Shown here piece after piece: positions 54,018-62,154 of a stretch of 64,000 bases of DNA. Made by a program: the position numbers and the translations under genes. Position 1 is the stretch's first letter. Every line of letters begins with the position of its first letter. Below the pieces are notes generated by a model that did no database searches, was not told the origin of the DNA, and worked only from the letters and a program-made list of their open reading frames with translations. Where the stretch lies: NCBI GenBank assembly GCA_023423045.1, contig JAFAGA010000043.1:1-64000 (forward strand). Direction: 5' to 3'. This DNA comes from Bacillota bacterium (GTDB lineage Bacteria; Bacillota; Clostridia; Lachnospirales; Lachnospiraceae).

Positions 54018-55253
54018 ATGAAGTATAATATCTTGGTGGCGGACGATGAATATTTAATTCGCAGGGGTATCATTAAATTATTGCAGAAATACGAAGATTT
54101 TGAAGTTGCCGCGGAAGCGGAGGACGGGGAACAGGCGCTAGAGCTTGCGGGGGAACAGGACATCGATGTATTTCTTGTAGATATTAATATGCCCTTCCTC
54201 AACGGTCTGCAATTCATTGAGAGGCTGAAGGAGGAGCAGCCCAAGGCGCTGGTCTGTATCATAACCGGATACGATAAGTTTGAATATGTCAGGAAGGCGC
54301 TGCATCTGGGAGTGTTTGAATACATACTGAAGCCTTTGAATGAAGAGGCATTTGCCGATACCATGGCTAAAATCACCGATGCCCTGAAGCAGAAGAAGGA
54401 AGAAGAAAAATATCTGAGCTGGGCCAGGACGAGCTTTGGCAAAAGCCGCTCCGGCCTTGTCTGGGAATTGATTGAAAAATGCCTGCTGCTTCAATATTCT
54501 CCGGATAAGGTGAGGGATGAGGTGGACTCCTACGGGTTGGGAATTCCCCAGGAATATACCATGACCTTGATCTGTCTTGAGAAGACGGAGCTTCCGGATA
54601 TTCGCAAGCACTGGAACGACGGACTGCTGTATTCCTCCGCAGAGAATATTGCCAGAGAGACCTATGCGCAGCTGGCACCCCTGCTAATCGGCAGAAATAA
54701 CAAGGGGTATCTGCTGATGGTTTCGGCAGCAATCAAAAAGGAGCAGCTGGAGATGATGAACCGGGAGTATAAAAAGGCGGTGGAAAGATATATTCCGGCC
54801 AAGGTTCTGCTGACACAGCAAGCCGGAGAGGACCGGGCAAGGCTGGCGCTGATCTGCCAGGAATTGATGGAAAAGCTGGAGACTCTCCGGAGCTATCCCA
54901 GCATCATTAAGAAGCTAAAGGAATATATTGCAGAGAATTATTATAAGGAAGACCTGAGCCTGGCGGATGCGGCGGAATGTGTCAGCCTTTCACCCCAGCA
55001 TATCAGCAGGATGTTTAAGAAGGAGATGGATATCACCTTTATCGACTATCTGACCAAGGTACGCATGGGGAAGGCGATCGAGCTCTTTGCGGATGATACC
55101 CTGAAGATGTATGAGATAGCGGAGAGGGTGGGCTATTCCTCCCAGCATTATTTCAGCAATGTTTTTAAGAAGGTGATCGGCATAGCGCCGCTGGAATACC
55201 GCAGCCAGTGTATCGGCAGAAAGCCGGGGAATATCTATGAGCTGCTTCAATAA
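54018..55253 (+). CDS. YesN-type response regulator with AraC DNA-binding domain
   Basis: The 411-residue regulator has an N-terminal receiver (about 1-125), with acidic residues in VADDE, phospho-acceptor Asp in LVDINMPFLNG, and Lys in ILKP. A middle region of unknown fold follows, then a C-terminal AraC helix-turn-helix pair (about 310-405) with DLSLADAAECVSLSPQHISRMFKKEM and YEIAERVGYSSQHYFSNVFKKVIG. It should be the partner of the YesM-type kinase at 60343, which lies after the transporter genes, and should activate the sugar operon. A terminator follows at once. Confidence 0.9.
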   Translation: MKYNILVADDEYLIRRGIIKLLQKYEDFEVAAEAEDGEQALELAGEQDIDVFLVDINMPFLNGLQFIERLKEEQPKALVCIITGYDKFEYVRKALHLGVFEYILKPLNEEAFADTMAKITDALKQKKEEEKYLSWARTSFGKSRSGLVWELIEKCLLLQYSPDKVRDEVDSYGLGIPQEYTMTLICLEKTELPDIRKHWNDGLLYSSAENIARETYAQLAPLLIGRNNKGYLLMVSAAIKKEQLEMMNREYKKAVERYIPAKVLLTQQAGEDRARLALICQELMEKLETLRSYPSIIKKLKEYIAENYYKEDLSLADAAECVSLSPQHISRMFKKEMDITFIDYLTKVRMGKAIELFADDTLKMYEIAERVGYSSQHYFSNVFKKVIGIAPLEYRSQCIGRKPGNIYELLQ

Positions 55254-55262
55254 GTACAGGAA

Positions 55263-55303
55263 TTAGCATCTGGAATCGGAAGATTTCAGATGCTAAATTT
55301 TTA
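55263..55303 (+). terminator. Terminator after the response regulator
   Basis: TTAGCATCTG (55263-55272) and CAGATGCTAA (55287-55296) form a 10-bp stem followed by ATTTTTAT. It separates the regulator from the sugar-transport operon. A TATAAT at 55350-55355 without a good -35 element may be the activator-dependent promoter of that operon. Confidence 0.8.
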
Positions 55304-55542
55304 TACATTTCCCCCTGTTTTTTGTAAAGACTTTCCTGCCCTCTTTCCCTATAATTTGAATTGCGGGAGTAGTTCATACCAATAGCTCCGTATGAAAAAG
55401 GCAGCCAATACGGCACAACAGTCCATGCAGAGATGCCTTTTTCAATACGGACCATTGCGAAAGAACTGCGGCAGACGCAAGGGCGGGTCCCGCCGGAGCC
55501 GGGAAAAAGGAACGCTCCGAGGAAAGAATAAGGAGGAAGAGT

Positions 55543-56520
55543 ATGAAAAGAAAATTATTAAGCCTGGCATTATGTGTTGCCATGGCCGCAACGATGCTGG
55601 CAGGCTGTGCCAAGGATGCAAAGGAGACCTCCGGGGGAAATGACAAGCTGGTCGTAGGGTTTGCACAGATCGGACAGGAGTCCGGCTGGAGAGATGCGGA
55701 GACCGCTTCCATCCAATTTTATGCCGGACAAAATATTGATACCATTGAACTGAAATTTGCCGATGCCCAGCAAAAGCAGGAAAACCAGATTAAGGCAATC
55801 AAGTCCTTTATCGAAATGGGTGTGGATGTCATCGGCCTCGCTCCGGTGGTGGAGACCGGCTGGGATGCAGTGTTTACCGAAGCAAAGGAAGCTAAAATTC
55901 CCATCGTGCTGGTTGACCGTATGGCTGATGTGGATGAAGATTTGTATGCCACCTTCATCGGCTCCGATTTTATTGAAGAGGGCAAGAATGCGGCCATAGA
56001 GATGGCCCAGCTCTTAGGCTCCAAGGGGAACATTGTCGAGCTGGAAGGAACCGTAGGCGCATCTGCGGCAAATGACCGCAAAACCGGCTTTGACGAAGAG
56101 ATTGCTGCAAACTATCCGGATATTAAGATACTTGCATCACAGACCGGTGACTTCACAAGAGCCAAGGGCAAAGAGGTTATGGAATCCTTCTTAAAGACCT
56201 ACGGCGATGAGATAGACGGTGTGTATGCACATAATGATGATATGATGCTGGGAGCCATTGAGGCAATCAAGGAAGCAGGACGGAAGCCGGGCGTAGATAT
56301 CAAGGCGGTATCCATCGACGGTGTAAAAGGGATCTTTGAGGCGATGGCAGCAGGGGAGGCCAATGTTACGGTGGAATGTAATCCGCTATTGGGACCGCAA
56401 TTCTTTGATGTATGCAAGAAGCTGAAGGCGGGCGAAAAGGTGGAGAAGTGGATTAAATCGGAGGAAGGAATCTACCGTCAGGATACGGCAGCGGCTGATC
56501 TGCCTAACCGGAAGTATTAA
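55543..56520 (+). CDS. Sugar ABC transporter substrate-binding lipoprotein, YtfQ-like
   Basis: The 325-residue lipoprotein has a signal peptide with lipobox LAGC (Cys22). Its periplasmic-binding fold of the ribose/galactofuranose type shows GFAQIGQESGWRDAE, VIGLAPVVETGWD, DLYATFIGSDF, GASAANDRKTGF, YAHNDDMMLGA, SIDG and VECNPLLGPQ, strongly reminiscent of YtfQ, which binds galactofuranose. AAGGAGG lies 6 bp before the ATG. The upstream 289 bp holds a terminator, a possible -10 box and a GC-rich leader but no gene. A terminator-like hairpin follows, so this gene can be made in excess over the membrane parts. Confidence 0.9.
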   Translation: MKRKLLSLALCVAMAATMLAGCAKDAKETSGGNDKLVVGFAQIGQESGWRDAETASIQFYAGQNIDTIELKFADAQQKQENQIKAIKSFIEMGVDVIGLAPVVETGWDAVFTEAKEAKIPIVLVDRMADVDEDLYATFIGSDFIEEGKNAAIEMAQLLGSKGNIVELEGTVGASAANDRKTGFDEEIAANYPDIKILASQTGDFTRAKGKEVMESFLKTYGDEIDGVYAHNDDMMLGAIEAIKEAGRKPGVDIKAVSIDGVKGIFEAMAAGEANVTVECNPLLGPQFFDVCKKLKAGEKVEKWIKSEEGIYRQDTAAADLPNRKY

Positions 56521-56538
56521 GAATTATTATGTTAGTCG

Positions 56539-56573
56539 AAATCCGCTCCCATCCAAGATCCGGAGCGGATTTT
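56539..56573 (+). terminator. Intra-operon hairpin between binding protein and transporter genes
   Basis: AAATCCGCTCC (56539-56549) pairs perfectly with its complement at 56562-56572 and is followed by TGACTTGT. It is probably a partial terminator or mRNA-stabilising stem that lowers expression of the transporter relative to its binding protein. Confidence 0.6.
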
Positions 56574-56682
56574 GACTTGTAGACAATAAGAGAGCTTATG
56601 CGTGTGCCCGGTGTGAGAGTCTGCAGGCGGGCTCGATTAACCGGAGGAAACCGACTACGATAAGGTAAGGAGGGAAGATTGC

Positions 56683-58212
56683 ATGTTAACAGATCATGTA
56701 TTGCTTGAGATGGAGCATATTTCAAAGAGATTCTCCGATACGGTCCTGGCACTGAAGGATGTCAGCTTCCAATTGCAGAAGGGAGAGATCCATGCGCTTC
56801 TGGGAGAAAACGGTGCCGGCAAGTCAACCCTGATTAAGGTATTAACCGGCGTGGAAAAGCGCAGCGGAGGTTCTGTTTTTTTTGAAGGGAAGGAGCTTCA
56901 CCTGCAAAGTCCCCAGGAGGCGCAGAGAATCGGAATTAGCACCGTATACCAGGAGGTGAATCTATGTCCCAATCTGTCGGTGGCCGAGAATATCTATATC
57001 GGAAGAGAACCGATGAAGAGGGGGCGGATCGACTGGAATACCATGAACAGGGATGCCGTCAGGCTCTTGGAACGGTTTGACTTAAATATTAATGTCACCA
57101 GGAATCTGGATCGCTATTCCGTGGCGGTCCAGCAGATGGTGGCCATTGCCCGGGCTTCCGATATATCGCTGAAGGTACTGATCCTGGATGAGCCCACCTC
57201 CAGCCTGTCAAGAGTGGAGGTGGAGAAGCTGTTTCAGATTATGAGGCGCCTTCGGGAGGAAGGAATGGGAATTATCTTTGTGACCCATTTCCTGGATCAG
57301 GTGTATGAGATATCAGATCGAATCACAGTGCTGCGCAACGGGGAATATGCGGGAACCTATGAGACCGGAAAGCTCCCCAAGGTTGAGCTGGTGGGAAAAA
57401 TGATCGGCAAGGATTATGAGGAATTGAGCAGCCGGCTTTCCGTGCTTCCCCAAAAGGAGGAAGAGGGAGAAGACTTCCTGAGGCTGGAGCGGCTCTGCGC
57501 AGCAGGGACCGTCAGGGATATGGATCTGTCTGTTCGGCATGGGGAGGTGCTGGGATTGTCCGGACTGCTGGGCTCCGGCCGATCAGAAACGGTCCGTCTG
57601 ATCTTCGGCCTTGATAAGGCGGAGAAGGGAAAGCTGGAGCTTAAGGGAAGAGCGGTAAGGTTTAAGGGCACACTGGAGGCAATTCGCTGCGGTATCGCTT
57701 TCTGTCCGGAAGACCGAAAGACAGACGGTATTGTGGGAGAGCTGTCTGTGCTGGACAATATCATTCTGGCTTTGCAGGCCAAGCAGGGAATGTACCGTAA
57801 GATTTCCCGGCAGGAGGCCCGGAAGCTGGCAGAAGAGTATATCCGGCGGCTGGAGATTAAGACACCCTCCCCGGGACAGCTGGTGAAAAACCTCAGCGGC
57901 GGGAATCAGCAGAAAGTGATTCTTGCACGCTGGCTGATCACCAATCCGGAGCTGCTGATGCTGGATGAACCCACCAGAGGGATTGATATCGGCACCAAGG
58001 CGGAGATACAGAGGATGGTGACGGAGCTGGCAGCAAAAGGTATGGCAGTAATTTTCATTTCCTCGGAGATAGATGAGATGCTTCGCTGCTGCGGACGCAT
58101 CGCCGTACTCCGGGATTACAGCAAGATTACGGAATTAGAGGGAGACGAGATCAGTGAGGAGGCCATTATGTATTATATTGCGGGAGGTGAGCTGTATGAA
58201 GGGAAGGAGTAA
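56683..58212 (+). CDS. Sugar ABC transporter ATPase with two nucleotide-binding domains (YtfR/RbsA type)
   Basis: The 509-residue protein has two ABC domains. The first has Walker A GENGAGKST, Walker B LILDEPTSSL and a degenerate signature (YSVAVQQMVAIARA). The second has a degenerate P-loop (GLLGSGRSE), a canonical LSGGNQQKV and MLDEPTRGIDIG. This pattern is normal for the RbsA/MglA/YtfR class. AAGGAGGG lies upstream of the ATG. It overlaps the first permease gene by 17 bp and powers uptake of the sugar bound by the YtfQ-like protein. Confidence 0.93.
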   Translation: MLTDHVLLEMEHISKRFSDTVLALKDVSFQLQKGEIHALLGENGAGKSTLIKVLTGVEKRSGGSVFFEGKELHLQSPQEAQRIGISTVYQEVNLCPNLSVAENIYIGREPMKRGRIDWNTMNRDAVRLLERFDLNINVTRNLDRYSVAVQQMVAIARASDISLKVLILDEPTSSLSRVEVEKLFQIMRRLREEGMGIIFVTHFLDQVYEISDRITVLRNGEYAGTYETGKLPKVELVGKMIGKDYEELSSRLSVLPQKEEEGEDFLRLERLCAAGTVRDMDLSVRHGEVLGLSGLLGSGRSETVRLIFGLDKAEKGKLELKGRAVRFKGTLEAIRCGIAFCPEDRKTDGIVGELSVLDNIILALQAKQGMYRKISRQEARKLAEEYIRRLEIKTPSPGQLVKNLSGGNQQKVILARWLITNPELLMLDEPTRGIDIGTKAEIQRMVTELAAKGMAVIFISSEIDEMLRCCGRIAVLRDYSKITELEGDEISEEAIMYYIAGGELYEGKE

Positions 58213-59221
58213 ACTAACCGGATATCAGGTTTTCTGGCCGGTGCTGATCCTGGTACTGATTCTGGTGTTCAACGGAATTCTCACCGGAGGGAGCTTCTTT
58301 GAGATGAAGATTGTGGATCAGCATTTGTACGGCAGGCTGATTGACATTCTGCGCAACGGAAGCAAGCTCATGCTGCTGTCCATTGGGCTGACGCTGGTGC
58401 TGGCGACGGCGGGAACGGATATCTCGGTTGGCTCCGTCATGGCCATCAGCGGTGCTATTGCCTGCAGTATTGTGAATGGCAATATACTGCCCTTCCTCCG
58501 GGGAAATGTGGGAGCGGCCATTGTGATTGCAATTCTTGCGGGTCTGGCTTGCGGATTATGGAACGGATTTCTGGTGGCAAGGCTCCAGATTCAGCCCATT
58601 GTTGCTACGATGATACTGATGGTGGCGGGCCGCGGTATCGCGCAGCTGATCACCAATGGAAAGATTGTGACCATTAATTCCGAGGCATATTATTTTATTA
58701 ACGGCGGTTATATCCTGGGACTTCCCTTTCCGATCTTCATCGTGGGTTTTGCCCTGCTGCTGGCAAAGCTATACACCGGAAAGACCGCCTTCGGGCTGTT
58801 TGTAGAGTCTGTGGGCTGCAACCCTAACGCCAGCAAATTTGCAGGAATCCGGGTTAGCGCAGTTAAGCTTCTGGTCTATACCTGCAGCGGAGTTCTGGCA
58901 GCAATTGCGGGACTGATTGAGAGTGCGGGGATCAAAGGAGCGGATTGTAACAATGCGGGTCTGCTGATTGAGCTGGATGCCATATTAGCCGTGGCGATCG
59001 GAGGGACCTCCTTAAACGGAGGCAAATTCTCGATCCCGGCCAGCATCATCGGAGCTCTGATCATCCAAAGTATAACAACAACGGTATATGCATTGGGGAT
59101 TGCCCCGGAGATTACCCAGGTAATCAAGGCGGTTTTGGTAATCCTGATCTGTCTGTTCCAGTCGGCGGAGTTTAAAGCCGCCCTGTGGAATAAATTACAT
59201 CTGAGAAAGGCGGTGCAGTAA
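58196..59221 (+). CDS. Sugar ABC transporter permease, YtfT-like
   Basis: The 341-residue permease of the BPD_transp_2 family has about eight to ten helices. It includes SIGLTLVLATAGTDISVGSVMAISG split across helices two and three, and AVAIGGTSLNGGKFS, the EAA-like loop of this class. ATG at 58196 is supported by GGGAGGTGAG. A frame from 58154 is rejected. It pairs with the next gene, which starts one base later, as a heterodimer, as in YtfT-YjfF. Confidence 0.9.
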   Translation: MKGRSKLTGYQVFWPVLILVLILVFNGILTGGSFFEMKIVDQHLYGRLIDILRNGSKLMLLSIGLTLVLATAGTDISVGSVMAISGAIACSIVNGNILPFLRGNVGAAIVIAILAGLACGLWNGFLVARLQIQPIVATMILMVAGRGIAQLITNGKIVTINSEAYYFINGGYILGLPFPIFIVGFALLLAKLYTGKTAFGLFVESVGCNPNASKFAGIRVSAVKLLVYTCSGVLAAIAGLIESAGIKGADCNNAGLLIELDAILAVAIGGTSLNGGKFSIPASIIGALIIQSITTTVYALGIAPEITQVIKAVLVILICLFQSAEFKAALWNKLHLRKAVQ

Positions 59222-59222
59222 T

Positions 59223-60200
59223 TTGAAGCTTCGGTTTAAATTTGGTTTTCAGAATATCTCCCTGATGATTACTGCGGTGCTGTTTTTGGGGCTTTTCGGC
59301 TTTGGAGCGGTATCCTATGACCGTTTCCTGTCCCTGTCCACCTTTCTTAATTTATTTAATGACAATGCCTATCTGATTGTTGCGGCAATTGGGGTAACCT
59401 TTGTGCTTCTGACGAAGGGAATTGATATCTCTGTTGCCTCCACCATTGCCTTTACCTGCGTGTTCTCGGCATATCTGCTGCGGCAGGGCGTACCGGAGTA
59501 TGTGGTGATTCCTCTGGTGCTGCTCATCGGGCTGCTGCTTGGAATTGCCATGGGATATATAATTCACGCCTATAAGCTTCAGCCCTTCATTGTAACCTTG
59601 GCGGGACAGTTCTTCATGCGGGGGCTGTGCTCGGTGATCAGTACGGAGTCCATCCCCATTTCCAACGAATTCTATAAGAGGATGGCTCTGAACAAAATAA
59701 GAATCGGCGGCGGCAAGATATATTATTACGTGCTGATCGCTCTTTTTGTTGCGGCGCTGGCCTTCTATATCTTAAAATATACCAGATTCGGAAGAAGCGT
59801 CTATGCCATCGGAGGAAATGAGCAGTCCGCCGTCCTGATGGGACTGCCGGTGGCTGGGACTAAGGTAGCGGTATACGGGATCAGCAGCTTCTGTGCGGCA
59901 CTGGCGGGGGTGATCTTCAGTTTCTATACCCTGGCAGGCTATTCCCTGCAGAACATCGGCCTGGAGCTGGATGCCATCTCCTCTGCGGTAATCGGAGGAA
60001 CGCTGCTTACCGGCGGAGTCGGCTCGGTTGTCGGAACCACCGTAGGAGTACTGATCCAAGGGGTGATCCAGACTATCGTGACTTATCAGAACCTGAATAC
60101 CTGGTGGACGAAGGTGACCATCGCCGCATTGCTCTGCATCTTTATTGTAATACAGAGAATGATTTCCTTTAAAACGGAGGCGGGCAGGAGGAAGGCTTGA
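59223..60200 (+). CDS. Sugar ABC transporter permease, YjfF-like
   Basis: The 325-residue second permease has VAAIGVTFVLLTKGIDISVAS, an LQPFIVTLAGQFFMRG segment and SAVIGGTLLTGGVGS, matching YjfF-like members of the BPD_transp_2 family. It starts at a TTG one base after the previous stop, with AAAGG upstream. Its order after the YtfQ, YtfR and YtfT-like genes matches the galactofuranose transporter. About nine helices are seen. Confidence 0.9.
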   Translation: MKLRFKFGFQNISLMITAVLFLGLFGFGAVSYDRFLSLSTFLNLFNDNAYLIVAAIGVTFVLLTKGIDISVASTIAFTCVFSAYLLRQGVPEYVVIPLVLLIGLLLGIAMGYIIHAYKLQPFIVTLAGQFFMRGLCSVISTESIPISNEFYKRMALNKIRIGGGKIYYYVLIALFVAALAFYILKYTRFGRSVYAIGGNEQSAVLMGLPVAGTKVAVYGISSFCAALAGVIFSFYTLAGYSLQNIGLELDAISSAVIGGTLLTGGVGSVVGTTVGVLIQGVIQTIVTYQNLNTWWTKVTIAALLCIFIVIQRMISFKTEAGRRKA

Positions 60201-60342
60201 AAAAGGAGACAAGGTATTGTAAAATAATACCATAATACAATCTGCTGTATGACAGCCGGACTTTACAGACAGGCTGCGCTATTGCATAAAAGCGGCTTCC
60301 ATTATACATAGGAAAAATAGAATTAGCATGGGGGTGGGTTCC

Positions 60343-62154
60343 ATGAGATGGATAAAGAACAAATTTATCAATATTACGATTCGGAGTAAGATAATTTGGT
60401 CCTATTTTCTCGTTACGCTCACCCCCCTGATTATTTTTGCGGGGATCGGCTCCTACCTGGTGGTACGCCAGGCGGGAAAGAATGCCTTTACCCATACGGA
60501 CCAGATGCTGAAGCAGGTGGAGACCGCAATTGATGTATACATCAGCACCATAGAAAAGACCTCCAATTACATAGCGAAAGAAGTGGAGGACAGCAGCTTC
60601 TTCGATATTACGGCAGAGGAGGGCGAAGTCTGGAGGAAGGAGCAGGCCTGGATATCAAAGATGCTCCATAATATTGCGGATACCCATTCGGAGATTGGAG
60701 GGATTCTCATCGCCACAGAGAAGGACCTCTATATCAGCACGGGTATGACCCGTATCTCCCGGGATTCCTTCTCCATGGAGAAGTGGTACCGGCAGGCGGT
60801 AAAGAACCCTGAGGAAATCCAGATGATCAGCAATATCGCAGGAAGAAATATCATAACCAACGAGAGCTATAGTGTGGATGACGCCTTCTCCCTGTCCAAG
60901 GCAATTATCAGTCCGCGGGACAACAGGGTAATGGGGGTGATCCTGATTGATATAAAGCATGATATTATCTCCGCCTCCATCAAAAGCATCACTTTGGGAG
61001 AGAAGGGCTTTGTATTTGTAATGGATGACAGCCGCCATGTGGTATATACACCGGCCAATAAAATCACTTACCGGGTCAATATGGACTTACTGGCCGGAGG
61101 AGACGGTACTCCCATTACCACCAGGATCGGGGGAGAGAAGTATCAGATAAGGCAGGAGCATTCTGATTATACCGGGTGGAAGATTATAGGGGTGTTTTCC
61201 ATGGACGAGATTATGGGCTCGGTAAATGCCATGCTGTGGATTCTCATCACCTGTGTGTGCATTACCCTTGTCTGTATCACGGTCATTTCCGTAAAGATAT
61301 CCCAGACCATAACCAATCCCCTTACCCAGTTAAAAAAACTTATGAAACGAGCCGAGGAAGGGTACCTGTCCGTTCGCTTTGAGGTCCGCTACCGGGATGA
61401 GGTGAGCATCCTCGGCAATAATTTTAACCAGATGCTGGACCGGATTGAATATCTGATCCGCATGGTCTATATTGAGCAGCAGAATAAGCGCAACGCGGAA
61501 TTAAAAGTTTTGCAGGAGCAGATTAAGCCGCATTTTCTATACAACACGCTGGATACCATTAACTGGATGGCCAGGGAGCATGAGGCAGGCGATATTGTAA
61601 GGGTCGTGGATGCGCTGACCAGCATGTACCGGATTGGCTTGAGCGGGGGAAAAGACTATATCACTTTAGAGGAAGAAATCAGATATGTCTCCAATTATCT
61701 TTATATACAGAAGATACGCTATGGCTCCAAGATTAATTATGAGATTATTGAAGTGCCGGTGCTGAAGACCTGTGAGATTCCGAAGCTGATTCTGCAGCCA
61801 TTGGTAGAAAATGCGATCTACCACGGGATCAAAACAAAGCGCAGTCAGGGGCACCTGACCATTGCCATAAGAGAATTGGACAATGATAGAATGGAATTGT
61901 CGGTGGAGGATGATGGTTCCGGCATGGAGCCGGAGAAGGTGAAGGAGCTGGAAGGGATGCTGAGGAAGCCTCTGCCGGAGGGTGGCAGCCATCACAGCTT
62001 TGGGATATTCTATATTAAGGAGAGATTGCGGCTTCGTTACGGGGAGAACTTCCAGGTACGAATTGACAGTACCAGGGATGTTGGAACCAGGATAAGGCTG
62101 ATCCTGCCCAGGGCAGGGAGGATGCCGGAAGAGGGAGGGGTATATGAATCATAG
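60343..62154 (+). CDS. YesM-type sensor histidine kinase
   Basis: The kinase is about 603 residues. It has an N-terminal helix (about 15-38), a large extracellular Cache-like sensing domain (about 40-285), a second helix (about 290-315), a HAMP domain, and a His_kinase domain with the phospho-acceptor His in EQIKPHFLYNTLDTINWMA. The ATPase domain carries LILQPLVENAIYHGI and the DDGSGM motif. ATG at 60343 follows GGGGGTGGG. ATG at 60328 is the alternative. It is the likely partner of the response regulator at 54018 and overlaps the next gene, a double sugar-binding lipoprotein, by 11 bp. Confidence 0.92.
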   Translation: MRWIKNKFINITIRSKIIWSYFLVTLTPLIIFAGIGSYLVVRQAGKNAFTHTDQMLKQVETAIDVYISTIEKTSNYIAKEVEDSSFFDITAEEGEVWRKEQAWISKMLHNIADTHSEIGGILIATEKDLYISTGMTRISRDSFSMEKWYRQAVKNPEEIQMISNIAGRNIITNESYSVDDAFSLSKAIISPRDNRVMGVILIDIKHDIISASIKSITLGEKGFVFVMDDSRHVVYTPANKITYRVNMDLLAGGDGTPITTRIGGEKYQIRQEHSDYTGWKIIGVFSMDEIMGSVNAMLWILITCVCITLVCITVISVKISQTITNPLTQLKKLMKRAEEGYLSVRFEVRYRDEVSILGNNFNQMLDRIEYLIRMVYIEQQNKRNAELKVLQEQIKPHFLYNTLDTINWMAREHEAGDIVRVVDALTSMYRIGLSGGKDYITLEEEIRYVSNYLYIQKIRYGSKINYEIIEVPVLKTCEIPKLILQPLVENAIYHGIKTKRSQGHLTIAIRELDNDRMELSVEDDGSGMEPEKVKELEGMLRKPLPEGGSHHSFGIFYIKERLRLRYGENFQVRIDSTRDVGTRIRLILPRAGRMPEEGGVYES

